DNA of 64,000 nucleotides, from the NCBI RefSeq assembly GCF_000523235.1, contig NZ_CP006850.1, positions 62,001 through 126,000 on the forward strand. Direction: 5' to 3'. The number at the start of each line of letters is the position of its first letter. Position 1 is the first letter of the stretch. The notes beneath the pieces were generated by a model, which saw nothing but the letters and a program-made list of their open reading frames with translations, had not been told where the DNA came from and did no database searches. Below are positions 20,634 through 29,742 of the stretch, in pieces. A program made the translations under genes and the position numbers. The DNA is from Nocardia nova SH22a. GTDB taxonomy: Bacteria > Actinomycetota > Actinomycetes > Mycobacteriales > Mycobacteriaceae.

Positions 20634-21575
20634 TCAGGCCGTCACCGACAGCGCGGCGGCCAGGCCGAACGCCACCCCCATCACCGCGACCTCGATCAGC
20701 GCCCGGCGCAGCGAGGATCCGGCATCCATCCGATGGTCGCTCGCCCGCGGCACCCAGGTCCGCCGCCACCACCAGCCGAGCCCCAGCAGGGCGAGCACCA
20801 CGACCGTCTTGGCGACCATGATGCGCCCGTATCCGGTGTCGACCAGCGCGCCCGGACCGCCGATCCGGACCAGCCCGTTGCACACACCGGTCACCGTCAC
20901 CGCGGCGACCGCGGGCAGCGCCCACCCGGAATACCGCGGCAGGATCACCGCCCATTCACCACGGCTGCGCACGACGAGGGCCAGGGCCAGCAGCACGCCG
21001 AACCAGGCGGCCGCGGCCAGCGCGTGCACCGCGGCCAGCACCGAACCGAGCGTCTGCTGCGACATGTGCCCGGTGATCGGCCGCAGCACGAGTGTGACCG
21101 CCGCGAACACCAGCACCAGGTCCGAGGTCGTGTGCTCGGGGCGGCGATGGGCCAGGGCGCTGTAGCCGGTCACCGCGACCGTGCCGATCAGGACGGCGAT
21201 ACCGATCTGGCCGCCGCTGACGTGGGCGAGATAGTCGCCGAAATCGTGTGCGCGCAAGCCGAATACCGATACGCCCACGACCTCGGCCGCCTCGGTGGCC
21301 AGCAGCACGAACTCCGTCACCGCCCAGAGCCCGCCGAAGACGGCCAGCATCCGCCAGGCCGGACGCAGCCGGTCGTGCAATCGAGGGAGGGCGGCCAGGC
21401 CCAGGACCGTGGCGCCGAGCCCGTCGGCCAGTGCCCGCACCGGCGCCTCGGCCTGGACCGCATCGGGTGCGGCCAGGGCCCACCCGAGGACCACGCCGAT
21501 CAGAACGGCCGGGACGACCAGCAGCAGTGCGTAGCGGAGTGTGGCCGAACCGCCGCCGGTCGTCCCCGAGGTCAC
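20634..21575 (-). CDS. CopD-like copper transport membrane protein
   Basis: This is a 313-residue polytopic protein with about eight hydrophobic helices and the CopD domain. His-containing segments such as SGGQIGIAVL, RPITGHMSQQTLG and AAVHALAAAAWFGVLLAL are of the type that may line a copper path. CopD proteins are thought to move copper across the inner membrane together with periplasmic or surface CopC. Its start overlaps the copC stop by 4 nt, which means tight coupling. It is third in the order YcnI-CopC-CopD, a conserved actinobacterial arrangement often linked to copper import and supply. Confidence 0.85.
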   Translation of the reverse strand: MTSGTTGGGSATLRYALLLVVPAVLIGVVLGWALAAPDAVQAEAPVRALADGLGATVLGLAALPRLHDRLRPAWRMLAVFGGLWAVTEFVLLATEAAEVVGVSVFGLRAHDFGDYLAHVSGGQIGIAVLIGTVAVTGYSALAHRRPEHTTSDLVLVFAAVTLVLRPITGHMSQQTLGSVLAAVHALAAAAWFGVLLALALVVRSRGEWAVILPRYSGWALPAVAAVTVTGVCNGLVRIGGPGALVDTGYGRIMVAKTVVVLALLGLGWWWRRTWVPRASDHRMDAGSSLRRALIEVAVMGVAFGLAAALSVTA

Positions 21576-22120
21576 GACTTGCCGCCGCTACCCGAACGCC
21601 GGGAGCGACCGCCGAACAGGGCGAAGGCCAGGCCACCGCCGAACAGCACCACCGCCGCGACGATGAACACCCACAGCGGAACCCCGCCCGAATCGCCGCC
21701 GGAGTTCTTCGCGGCATCGGCCTTCGGTCCCGGCGTGCCGTGTCCGGGCGTGGTGAGTTCGAAGGTCCGAGTCCCGCTGACGGGATGGCCGTCGGCCGAG
21801 GTGACGCGGTACGCCATCGTGTAGGTGCCGGCGGGCCCCAGCTCACCGACCTCGACACTCACGGTCGGGCCGTCGACCACGGGTTTGCCCTTCGACCACA
21901 GATTCCCGTCCGGACCCACGACGGTCAGCGACGGGAAGCTGGGTTGCAGGTTCTCGTTGAAGGTGAAACTCACCCGGGCCGGGCCGGTCGCGATCTTCGC
22001 GCCGTCGGCCGGATCGGTGGAGACCAGCGTCGAATGAGCGCTGGCCGGACCGGCCACCACTGTCGCGATACCGCCCAGGGCCAGCACGGTGGCGAGGGCG
22101 AGCAGAATCCGGCGGATCAT
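21572..22120 (-). CDS. CopC-domain copper-binding protein with C-terminal anchor
   Basis: 182 residues. A signal peptide ends in GPASA, so the mature chain begins His29-Ser-Thr, the N-terminal His ligand of CopC. Asp110 and His112 in TSADGHPVSG supply the other Cu(II) ligands. The beta-sandwich ends near 125, a Gly/Ser linker follows, and a hydrophobic helix (about 149-170) with an Arg-rich end anchors it to the membrane. It should bind copper outside the membrane and pass it to CopD. It overlaps both the YcnI gene (4 nt) and copD (4 nt), so the three genes are one translational unit. Confidence 0.9.
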   Translation of the reverse strand: MIRRILLALATVLALGGIATVVAGPASAHSTLVSTDPADGAKIATGPARVSFTFNENLQPSFPSLTVVGPDGNLWSKGKPVVDGPTVSVEVGELGPAGTYTMAYRVTSADGHPVSGTRTFELTTPGHGTPGPKADAAKNSGGDSGGVPLWVFIVAAVVLFGGGLAFALFGGRSRRSGSGGKS

Positions 22121-22794
22121 GCGCGCCGGCTCCGGATCACGGCGCCCAGTCCCAGTGCCGCACCCAGGGCGCCGAGGACCAGCCCGATCCCACCCAGCCA
22201 GCGGGCGGTGTCGTCGGCGTCCTTGGTGTCCTTGTCACCGGAAGCCTGTGTGCCGGAATCACTTCCGGCCGTCCCGTGCTCGTCACCTGCCGCGGCCAGG
22301 TGCACCGTGGGGGCGGGGTGTTCGGGCTCGTCGCCGCCCGCGGGCATCGGCTCGTTCCAGTTGACGATCTTGCCGTCGCTGTAGGTCTGGGTCGCCGGGA
22401 AGCTGACCGAGTCCTGCTTCGGCAGCGGCCCCACCGCCAGGGCGAAGCGCTGGAACTGCTCGGGCGTGATTCCGGGATTACCGGGATCGGCGGTCCAGGT
22501 CACCGAGGTGATCTGGTTCTTGTCGTTCTTCTCGATATGCGCGCTCCAGCCCGGGATGGGCTCGGTGCGGGCCGCGGCCAGTTGCGGGAGCGCGACGGTG
22601 AGTTTGGTGGTGGACGCGGTCGCCGATTCGGTCGGCACCCGGAAGGTGACGATGCCGTAGCCGCCCTGGGCCGCTCCGGGCGCATCGGCCGTGACGTGCG
22701 CGGAGGCGGTTCCGGTGGCGCACAGGGCGATCGCGCCCGCGGCGCCGGTGGCGACCAGTGCGCGCGACAGTGTGCTGGACATGCGTGAGCTCAC
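22117..22794 (-). CDS. YcnI family copper-associated protein (DUF1775)
   Basis: The protein has 225 residues. The signal peptide ends at TASA, so the mature protein starts with His33-Val-Thr. This is the expected copper-binding N-terminal histidine of YcnI/DUF1775 proteins. GYGIVTFRVPTES and ITPEQFQRFALAVGPLP are family-typical. A linker rich in Asp, Gly and Thr (about 165-195) is followed by a C-terminal TM helix and RSRRA. It is first of the YcnI-CopC-CopD unit, overlapping copC by 4 nt. YcnI in Bacillus binds Cu(II) and is thought to be a chaperone. I did not identify a copper operator upstream. Confidence 0.9.
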   Translation of the reverse strand: MSSRMSSTLSRALVATGAAGAIALCATGTASAHVTADAPGAAQGGYGIVTFRVPTESATASTTKLTVALPQLAAARTEPIPGWSAHIEKNDKNQITSVTWTADPGNPGITPEQFQRFALAVGPLPKQDSVSFPATQTYSDGKIVNWNEPMPAGGDEPEHPAPTVHLAAAGDEHGTAGSDSGTQASGDKDTKDADDTARWLGGIGLVLGALGAALGLGAVIRSRRA

Positions 22795-22867
22795 GATGAA
22801 TGACTTTCTGGTACCTGGCGATATGCCTGTGGAAGGGCCTGGGGGAAGGCCCGTGGAAGTGATCGGA

Positions 22868-23437
22868 TCAGGCGAATACCGGAGGTGCGCGGGAGCTCAC
22901 CGCGCGTCCGCTCGGCCGCTGCCCCGGCCGTCGCGAATCGGGACGCCACCGTGCGGTGGCGACAACAGGCAGGGAGTGCGGCCGGGTCGTGATGGCACGC
23001 ACCGATCGCGACACCGCGGCGTACAGCCGTTCGGCGGCCACGATGAGCAGGGCGCAGACGACGGTGGCGACCGCGTGCGCCGCGGTCATCCAGCCGTTCG
23101 GAGCGGCGAGGAGTCCGCTGCCGCACGATGTTTCGCCGTGCGCGGGCAGCACGCTCAGCGCCAGATGCGCCGCGACCTGTCCGCCGCCCAGTGCCGCGAG
23201 TACGGCGACGCGGCCCCACCGTCGCGGCAGCAGCGAGGCGAAAGTCCCTGCCGCCGTGGCGATCAGGACCAGCAGCGTCAACGCCGCCGAATCGGGATAT
23301 CCGCCGCCCGCCGAGCCGTGCGCGGCGACCGCGAGGACGGCCACCGCCGCGCCGACGAGACCACCGCGCACCGCGTCGGCGCCCGGCCGCCGGATGCCGC
23401 GCGGCGATCCGGTCGGCGGGCGATCACGATGACGCAT
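22868..23437 (-). CDS. Membrane protein upstream of the copper cluster
   Basis: This 189-residue protein has about four hydrophobic helices, near 25-43, 49-68, 74-96 and 118-137. It carries an SVLPAHGETSCGSG loop with His and Cys between the third and fourth, and a basic C-terminus. I do not know the family by name, though similar small membrane proteins sit beside YcnI/CopC genes in related genomes. The loop His/Cys and the position 73 nt before the YcnI gene on the same strand suggest a part in copper handling, which is inference. Confidence 0.65.
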   Translation of the reverse strand: MRHRDRPPTGSPRGIRRPGADAVRGGLVGAAVAVLAVAAHGSAGGGYPDSAALTLLVLIATAAGTFASLLPRRWGRVAVLAALGGGQVAAHLALSVLPAHGETSCGSGLLAAPNGWMTAAHAVATVVCALLIVAAERLYAAVSRSVRAITTRPHSLPVVATARWRPDSRRPGQRPSGRAVSSRAPPVFA

Positions 23438-23452
23438 GGCGGTTTTCGGCGA

Positions 23453-24085
23453 TCAGTGCACGCCGAGGCGCGCGAGAATATCGGCTTCGACGCCGGACAG
23501 CTCGTTGGAGATGGAGGTGTGCACCGAACGCCGCCGCTGCGGGGGCATCTGCTCGGCGGTGCGCACGGCGGCCGAGAGGCTGCCGAGCCGGTCGCGGGTG
23601 GCGCTCACGAACTTCTTGTCCTCGCCGTTCTTGTCGGCGATGCCGTCGAGCGTCGACTCCACCCCGGCGATCCGGGCCTGCAGCCGGGCGCCGTGACCGG
23701 TGAAGTTACCCAGTTCGTCCACGCCGATCCCGAGCTGACGAGCGCGCCGGGTGTCGATCTGCCCGCGGAGGTAGGTGGCGGCCCGGTAGGCCAGCGGGGC
23801 CAGCACCGGAATCAGGACGCGCGCGACACCCAGGTACTTCTTCATCTGGCTCGCGGTCAGCAGTTCCCGATCGGCGCGCTCGGCGGTCTTCACGGCCGCC
23901 TTCTCCTCCGCCTTCAGCGTCGCGATCTGGGCCTTGGCCACATCGCGCTGGGTGCGCAGTTCGGCGCGGTTGCGTTTGCGTTCGTTGCGGGCGCCGAGCT
24001 TGGCCTCCATCGCAGCCTTGTGCTTGAGGGCTTTCGCCTCGGCCTTACGGTCGGCACGACGCTTGCGCTTGGTGAACAACCCCAT
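23453..24085 (-). CDS. DUF6474 family protein
   Basis: This is a 210-residue, very basic protein. MGLFTKRKRRADRKAEAKALKHK opens a Lys/Arg/Ala-rich helical stretch (1-80). Then comes MKKYLGVARVLIPVLAPLAYRAATYLRG, which could be an amphipathic or membrane-touching helix, and a helical C-terminal half with HTSISNELSGVEADILARLGVH. The family is limited to Mycobacteriales and has no known function. It ends 15 nt before the start of the membrane protein gene on the same strand, so it may head that transcript. It is divergent from the nuclease gene at 24172. Confidence 0.8.
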   Translation of the reverse strand: MGLFTKRKRRADRKAEAKALKHKAAMEAKLGARNERKRNRAELRTQRDVAKAQIATLKAEEKAAVKTAERADRELLTASQMKKYLGVARVLIPVLAPLAYRAATYLRGQIDTRRARQLGIGVDELGNFTGHGARLQARIAGVESTLDGIADKNGEDKKFVSATRDRLGSLSAAVRTAEQMPPQRRRSVHTSISNELSGVEADILARLGVH

Positions 24086-24171
24086 TCGAAAGGCCTTCCG
24101 TCACGAAGTTTCCGTCATGCGGAGGTACCCACATGCCACACGGTTTGCGCCAACTGTAGCGGGAGAGACGC

Positions 24172-25977
24172 ATGATGCGGTTGGCGAGGTTGTCGGGGGG
24201 AGGGACCATACTGCATAGCGTGTATTCGGGCAGTGGCGACCGGGACGGTCACGAAGACGGTGCAGGCGACGAGACGCGGGCGGCCGCGTCCAGAGCCGTC
24301 ACCGCCGAGCGGATCGCCTATGTGGACGCGCGGGCGCTGGTCGGCTGCCGCCATCGGCTGCACCTGGACGCGACCCATCCGGACCGGCTGTTCGGGGTGT
24401 CCGAGGACGCGGGCGTCAAACAGCGCCGCGAGGCCGCTACCGCACACCGCGCGAAGGTCCGCGACACACTGGTCGCCGCCGCACCCGAGGACTGGGTCGT
24501 GATCGATCCCGATCGCCCGGCGAGTGTGCGCGCCGAGGCGACCATGTCCGCCTGTGCCGAAGGGGCACAACGGATCTGGGGTGCGGTCCTGCCGCAGGAG
24601 CCCGATACCGGCCGTCGCGGCGGCTGCGAGATGTTGCTGCGCGACACGGATCGGGGCGGTTATATCCCGGTGATCGTGGTGAACCACAAGGTCACCGATC
24701 CGCGCCAGCCCGATCCGGCCGATTTCCACCCCACGACCTCGGATCTATATCGCTGGGATCCCCGTCCGGACCGGCACGTCCGCATCCGGACGCAACCGCG
24801 CGATCAGCAGCGCCTCGCCCATCTGTACCGCATGTTGCAGCGGCACGGGCTGGCGAGTCCGGCGCTGGTCGGCGGGGCGATCGGCTACCACTTCGACCGC
24901 ATCCTGGTCCACGATCTGACCTCGGTGCTGGCGGAGTACGACCGCCGCTACGCCGACCGGATCGCGGTGGTCCGGGGCGAGTTGCCGACGGTGCCGTCCA
25001 AGGTGCCCGAATGCCGCCAGTGCCCGTGGTGGTCGCGTGCGCCGCTGTCGCGCGAGGGCGGCGAGCCCGCCGGGCCGAGCTGTGAGGGCTGGCTCGCGGA
25101 TCATCGCGATGTCAGCCTCGTCGCACCGGGTTCGCGGGCGGAACTGCTGCGCCGCCACGGCGTGCAGACCATCGACGATCTGGCCGGGTGGACGGGGGAC
25201 GAACCCGAGGACTGGCAGTACGAGCCCTTCGATGAAACGGTCGTCACCGCGCGGGCCTGGATCTCGGGTGCGCCCCTGGTCCGCCGGGTGGACCGGGTGC
25301 GGGTGCGGCGGGCCGACGTCGAGGTGGACGTCGATCTGGAGAGCTATCAGGAATACGGCGCCTACCTGTGGGGCACCCTGCTCGACGGTGTGTACCGGCC
25401 GTTCCTCACCTGGGATCCGCTGCCCACCGCCGACGAGGCCCGATCGTTCGCCGAATTCTGGACCTGGTTGATGGCCGTGCGCGCCGAGGCCACCGCGGCC
25501 GGGAAGACCTTCGCCGCGTACTGCTACTCGCGGACCGCCGAGGACAAATGGCTCTACGAATCGGCCCGCCGATTCGCCGGGATGCCGGACGTGCCCACCG
25601 AGGACGAGATCCGGGCCTTCGTCGACGGCCCTGAATGGGTGGATATGTTCCAGGCGGTATCGGAACAATTCATCTGCCCCAACGGGAAAGGGCTCAAGAA
25701 GATCGCGCCGGTCGCCGGATTCGGCTGGCGCGATCCGGAGGCGAGCGGCGAGGCATCGATGAGCTGGTACCGCCTGGCGGTCGGCTACGACGCCGAACCG
25801 GACATGTCGCAGCGCACCCGGCTGCTGGAGTACAACGAGGACGATGTGCGCGCCACCCAGGTGCTGCGCGAATGGATGTCACCGCTGGTCCCGGCCCCGC
25901 ACAGCGCCGACGCCGAGGTGCCCGCGATGACCGACTTTCGCGAGCCCGAGCCGGTCCGTCGTAATATTTGCACGTGA
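24172..25977 (+). CDS. TM0106-type RecB-like nuclease with RNase H-like domain and Fe-S cysteines
   Basis: 601 residues. The first part is a Cas4/AddB-like RecB nuclease: one N-terminal Cys59 (GCRHRLHLD) and three late cysteines, Cys281, Cys284 and Cys304, would hold a 4Fe-4S cluster. EMLLRD with VNHK carries the acidic/Lys active-site pattern. The second part (about 380-590) is a predicted RNase H-like domain with VDVDLES and YNEDDVRAT, the DEDD-type pattern. The family's substrate is unknown; DNA or RNA processing is likely. The ATG follows GGGAGAG. Its stop overlaps the htpG GTG by 4 nt. In my recollection these genes are not normally linked to htpG. Confidence 0.8.
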   Translation: MMRLARLSGGGTILHSVYSGSGDRDGHEDGAGDETRAAASRAVTAERIAYVDARALVGCRHRLHLDATHPDRLFGVSEDAGVKQRREAATAHRAKVRDTLVAAAPEDWVVIDPDRPASVRAEATMSACAEGAQRIWGAVLPQEPDTGRRGGCEMLLRDTDRGGYIPVIVVNHKVTDPRQPDPADFHPTTSDLYRWDPRPDRHVRIRTQPRDQQRLAHLYRMLQRHGLASPALVGGAIGYHFDRILVHDLTSVLAEYDRRYADRIAVVRGELPTVPSKVPECRQCPWWSRAPLSREGGEPAGPSCEGWLADHRDVSLVAPGSRAELLRRHGVQTIDDLAGWTGDEPEDWQYEPFDETVVTARAWISGAPLVRRVDRVRVRRADVEVDVDLESYQEYGAYLWGTLLDGVYRPFLTWDPLPTADEARSFAEFWTWLMAVRAEATAAGKTFAAYCYSRTAEDKWLYESARRFAGMPDVPTEDEIRAFVDGPEWVDMFQAVSEQFICPNGKGLKKIAPVAGFGWRDPEASGEASMSWYRLAVGYDAEPDMSQRTRLLEYNEDDVRATQVLREWMSPLVPAPHSADAEVPAMTDFREPEPVRRNICT

Positions 25978-27944
25978 CCGAACACGTCGAACAAATGGAG
26001 TTTCAGGCCGAGACCCATCAGCTTCTGGAACTGATGATCCACTCGGTCTACTCGAACAAGGACACCTTCCTCCGCGAGTTGATCTCGAACGCCTCCGACG
26101 CCCTCGACAAGCTGCGGCTCGAGTCGTACCGCGACAAGGATCTCGAGGTGGACACCTCGGACCTGCACATCGAACTCGAGGTCGACAAGGATGCCCGGGT
26201 ACTGACCGTCCGTGACAACGGTGTCGGTATGTCGCGCGCCGAGGTCGTCGATCTGATCGGCACCCTGGCCAAATCCGGCACCGCCGAACTTCGCCGCCAA
26301 CTGCTGGAGTCCAAAGGCGACGACAGCGCCGTCAGCTCCGAGGACCTCATCGGTCAGTTCGGTATCGGCTTCTACTCGACCTTCATGGTGGCCGACAAGG
26401 TCACCCTGACCACCCGCCGCGCGGGCGAGACCGAGGGCACCCGCTGGGAGTCCGCCGCAGGCAGTTCCACCTACACCATCGAAACCCTCGACGCCGCACC
26501 CCAGGGCACCGCGGTATCGCTGCATCTGAAGAGCGCCGACGAGGACGATCACCTCTTCGACTACACCCAGGAGTGGAAGCTCCGCGAGATCGTCAAGAAG
26601 TACTCGGACTTCATCTCGTGGCCCATTCGGATGACGGTGGAGCGCACCGTCACCGAAGGCGAAGGGGAGGAAAAAGAAGAGAAGACGATCCTCGAGGAGC
26701 AGACGCTCAACTCGCAGAAGGCGCTGTGGACGCGCCCGCGCAGCGATGTCTCCGACGAGGAGTACAAGGAGTTCTACAAGCACGTCTCGCACGCCTGGGA
26801 CGATCCGCTCGAGATCATCCCGCTCAAGGCCGAGGGCACCTTCGAATATCAAGCGCTGCTGTTCATTCCGTCGCAGGCGCCGTTCGATCTGTTCATGCGT
26901 GAGCACAAGCGCGGCGTGCAGCTGTACGTGCGCCGGGTGTTCATCATGGACAACTGCGAAGAGCTCATGCCGGAGTATCTGCGCTTCGTCAAGGGCGTGG
27001 TGGACGCGCAGGATCTGTCGCTGAACGTCTCGCGCGAGATCCTGCAGCAGGACCGGCAGATTCAGATGATCCGGAAACGCCTGGTGCGCAAGGTGCTCTC
27101 GACGATCAAGGAGTTGCAGGGCGCCGAGATCCCCGAGGGCGAATCGGCCGCCGACAGCAAGTACCGCACCTTCTGGAACCAGTTCGGCCGGGTCCTCAAG
27201 GAGGGTCTGCTGTCCGACTTCGACAACCGCGACACCATTCTGCAGGTCTCGTCCTTCGAGTCGACGCATTCCGAATCCGAGCCGACCACCCTCGCCGAGT
27301 ACGTCGAGCGGATGGCCGAGGGCCAGGACAAGATCTACTACATGACCGGCGAGACCCGGCAGCAGATCGAGAACTCCCCGCATATGGAGGCGTTCAAGGC
27401 CAAGGGGCTCGAGGTGCTGGTCCTCACCGATCCGGTCGACGAGATGTGGGTCGGTTCGGTGCCGGAGTTCGACGGCAAGGCGTTCCAGTCCATCGCCAAG
27501 GGCGAGGTCGACCTGGAGACCGAGGAGGAGAAGAAGGCCTCCGAGCAGCTGCGCGAACAGCAGGAGAAGGATTTCGGCGATGTGCTGAAGTTCCTGCAGG
27601 AGAAGCTGGACGACAGCGTCAAGGAGGTCCGCCTGACCTCCCGCCTGACCACCTCCCCGGCCTGCATCGTGGGCGACGTCTTCGACTTCACCCCGCAGCT
27701 CGAGCGCATGTACCGCGCCTCGGGCCAGGCGATGCCGGAGTCCAAGCGGATCCTGGAGCTCAACCCGGATCACCCGCTGGTCACCGGGCTGCGAGACGCC
27801 TACACCAAGGACAAGGAATCCGAGGACCTGGGCGCCACCGCCGAATTGCTCTACGGCACAGCGGTTCTGGCCGAAGGCGGCGAACTGAAAGACCCGGCCC
27901 ACTTCGCCCAACTCCTGGCAGAACGCCTCACCAAGACCGTCTGA
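25974..27944 (+). CDS. htpG: Hsp90-family chaperone HtpG
   Basis: HtpG (656 residues, usual length) is an ATP-driven dimeric chaperone. The GHKL ATPase domain shows LRELISNASDALDKLR (about 31-46), DNGVGMS and GQFGIGFYSTFMV. The middle domain includes the catalytic-loop segment SLNVSREILQQD. The dimerisation domain ends in LAERLTKTV. The GTG at 25974 sits inside the stop of the nuclease gene (GTGA), so the two are co-translated. Cytoplasmic. A bidirectional terminator follows. No HspR/HAIR-like or CIRCE operator is visible directly upstream. Confidence 0.97.
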   Translation: MTEHVEQMEFQAETHQLLELMIHSVYSNKDTFLRELISNASDALDKLRLESYRDKDLEVDTSDLHIELEVDKDARVLTVRDNGVGMSRAEVVDLIGTLAKSGTAELRRQLLESKGDDSAVSSEDLIGQFGIGFYSTFMVADKVTLTTRRAGETEGTRWESAAGSSTYTIETLDAAPQGTAVSLHLKSADEDDHLFDYTQEWKLREIVKKYSDFISWPIRMTVERTVTEGEGEEKEEKTILEEQTLNSQKALWTRPRSDVSDEEYKEFYKHVSHAWDDPLEIIPLKAEGTFEYQALLFIPSQAPFDLFMREHKRGVQLYVRRVFIMDNCEELMPEYLRFVKGVVDAQDLSLNVSREILQQDRQIQMIRKRLVRKVLSTIKELQGAEIPEGESAADSKYRTFWNQFGRVLKEGLLSDFDNRDTILQVSSFESTHSESEPTTLAEYVERMAEGQDKIYYMTGETRQQIENSPHMEAFKAKGLEVLVLTDPVDEMWVGSVPEFDGKAFQSIAKGEVDLETEEEKKASEQLREQQEKDFGDVLKFLQEKLDDSVKEVRLTSRLTTSPACIVGDVFDFTPQLERMYRASGQAMPESKRILELNPDHPLVTGLRDAYTKDKESEDLGATAELLYGTAVLAEGGELKDPAHFAQLLAERLTKTV

Positions 27945-27962
27945 CCACGGAACAACCCGAAA

Positions 27963-28001
27963 CACCGAGGCCCGCAAGGAATTTCCCTGCGGGCCTCGGT
28001 G
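27963..28001. terminator. Bidirectional terminator htpG / lipase
   Basis: CACCGAGGCCCGCA (27963-27976) and TGCGGGCCTCGGTG (27988-28001) form a 14-bp perfect stem between convergent genes. Confidence 0.85.
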
Positions 28002-28027
28002 TGTGCGTACCTGGCTGGGCTCAGCTC

Positions 28028-29380
28028 TCAGTCGATGGTGCAGCCGGAGATCGGCTTGTCGTTCAACCGGTCCATCAGATAGGGGATGACCCCGGTCGGG
28101 CTGAACCCGTCGATGATCTCGGGACCGAAGTGATTCGGCAGCGCCATACCGGGCAGGATCGGCGGGAGACCGTTGCTGCGGAAGGTGACGGTTGCGCCCT
28201 TACCGCACCAGTCGTTCGCCAACTGCTTGGCCTGCGGGTAGGGCACGGTGTCGTCATTGACACCGCTGGTGATCAGGACCGGTGCGGTCGGGGTGAGGGT
28301 GCCGATGCGCTGCCGGTCCAGGATGTCCATGGCCGCCGGGACCTCGCGGAGGTTGTCCAGGATCGACCGGTGATCCCGAGTGAAGTCACTGCCGTGCAGG
28401 AGCGGATGCTTCAGGATCACATCGCCGACGCAGCTCTCCTTCAATTCCGCGAGCAGGCCCGCGCCCTGCGGGGTCACCCGCTTGTCCAGCTCGGGCTTCA
28501 GATCCGGGTAGCGGTCCAGGAATCCGTTGAGGGCGTAGGCGACCACACCGCCGATCAGATTGCCGTCGATCTTCTGCAGGACCGCGCTCAGATCGGCGGT
28601 CGGCGCACCCGCCCACACACCCTTCAGGTTCAGCTCGGGCGCATAGCTCGGCTGCAACTCCGCCGCCGCCGCGGTCGAACCGCCGCCCTGGGAGTAGCCC
28701 CAGAAGGCGAGCGGGGTCTGCGGTCCGGTGCCCGAGAGCGCATTCGCGGCCCGCGCGGCGTCGAGGACGGCATGAGCCTCTTCGACCCGGTTGACGTAGG
28801 TGTGCACGCCGGGAGTTCCCAGTCCGATGTAGTCGGTCACCAGCACCCGGGCGCCCATCGCGTGCCACACCATCGCCGAGACCGCCTCCTGGTTGGCGGA
28901 GATGCTCGGCGGGGTGATCTGGGCGTACAGCCCGGTGGCGAACGCCTCCGACGGCGCGCACTGATCGCCCTGCCCGGAGGTGCCTGGCGCGATCACCACG
29001 GTCGGCCGCGGCCCGGTGCCCTGCCAGGGACTGGTGGCGTCGAGGTAGGTGCCGCTGACCGCGACCGGATCGCCGTCCTGGGTCTGCGAGGTGTACATGA
29101 TCTTCTGGGCATTCGCGGGCCACGGGCCGAATCCGGGCGGCGCCACGAACACCGGCATCGGCTCGGTCTTGATCACCGATCCGGGCGCGGTCGCGAATTG
29201 TGCCGGGGGAGTGTAGAACTCGCTGACCGGCGCGGCGCCCGAGGCCCCGATACCGCCGCAGCTCAGCGCCGCACCCGCACAGGCCGCGACCCCGGCCGCC
29301 ACCGCTCGCCGGATGCCCCGGCGCCGCGTTCCGGACGATCCGCTCCTCACCGACTGTGGTGATCTGGCGTTCAGCTTCAT
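28028..29380 (-). CDS. Secreted lipase (LIP family)
   Basis: This is a 450-residue secretory lipase related to the Candida antarctica lipase A type family. The Arg-rich start and hydrophobic stretch (about 24-50) look like a long signal peptide. GYSQGG (228-233) holds the nucleophile Ser230. SGVNDDTVPY has the likely Asp and PNHFGPE the likely His. Cys141 and several late cysteines (ESCVGD, DWCGKG, SGCTID) could form disulfides. Close relatives occur as several paralogues in Nocardia and Mycobacterium and act on triacylglycerols or related esters. It is a single gene between terminators. Confidence 0.88.
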   Translation of the reverse strand: MKLNARSPQSVRSGSSGTRRRGIRRAVAAGVAACAGAALSCGGIGASGAAPVSEFYTPPAQFATAPGSVIKTEPMPVFVAPPGFGPWPANAQKIMYTSQTQDGDPVAVSGTYLDATSPWQGTGPRPTVVIAPGTSGQGDQCAPSEAFATGLYAQITPPSISANQEAVSAMVWHAMGARVLVTDYIGLGTPGVHTYVNRVEEAHAVLDAARAANALSGTGPQTPLAFWGYSQGGGSTAAAAELQPSYAPELNLKGVWAGAPTADLSAVLQKIDGNLIGGVVAYALNGFLDRYPDLKPELDKRVTPQGAGLLAELKESCVGDVILKHPLLHGSDFTRDHRSILDNLREVPAAMDILDRQRIGTLTPTAPVLITSGVNDDTVPYPQAKQLANDWCGKGATVTFRSNGLPPILPGMALPNHFGPEIIDGFSPTGVIPYLMDRLNDKPISGCTID

Positions 29381-29403
29381 TGCTACAACCTGGCCTTACG
29401 AAC

Positions 29404-29419
29404 TTACTACGGAGTAGAA
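29404..29419. promoter_or_regulatory. Possible operator upstream of the lipase
   Basis: TTACTACGGAGTAGAA is an imperfect palindrome (TTxCTAC-GGA-GTAGxAA) 24 nt before the lipase start codon. It may bind a regulator; none is identified. Confidence 0.25.
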
Positions 29420-29578
29420 TTCCTCCTAACATAGCGCTTTTCCCCGCTGGGGAGAAATACTCGGTCAGCGAGCACGATCCGGAGGCGCTATTCCTGTGGC
29501 ATCTCACAAGGGGTCGTGTCGATGGAACCGCACGATCCGGCCGGGCGGCTCCGCTCGCGAGTTCCCGATACGCGCGAA

Positions 29579-29614
29579 ACAAAAAGGCCGACACGGGGAT
29601 TCCGTGTCGGCCTT
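29579..29614 (-). terminator. Terminator of the SDR gene
   Basis: On the minus strand AAGGCCGACACGG and CCGTGTCGGCCTT (29602-29614 with 29584-29596) pair over 13 bp around a 5-nt loop. A TTTTTGTTTC run follows directly. It lies about 130 nt after the SDR stop. The rest of the 29381-29742 spacer holds no gene I can support. Confidence 0.85.
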
Positions 29615-29742
29615 GGAGGCGCTCGGGTATTCGGCCCGGCCCGTCGCCCTGTCCGGAGATCTGGGGCCGGTCCCAGTCCTGCCATCGGCCGGGGCGGCCC
29701 GAGTTCCCCCGGGTGCGGGGGCGAAGCGCCCGCGACTCAGCG

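Noticed and set aside
25785..27977. A 730-codon minus-strand frame opposite htpG
   Set aside because: Shadow of htpG; Leu/Gly/Val-rich low-complexity product.
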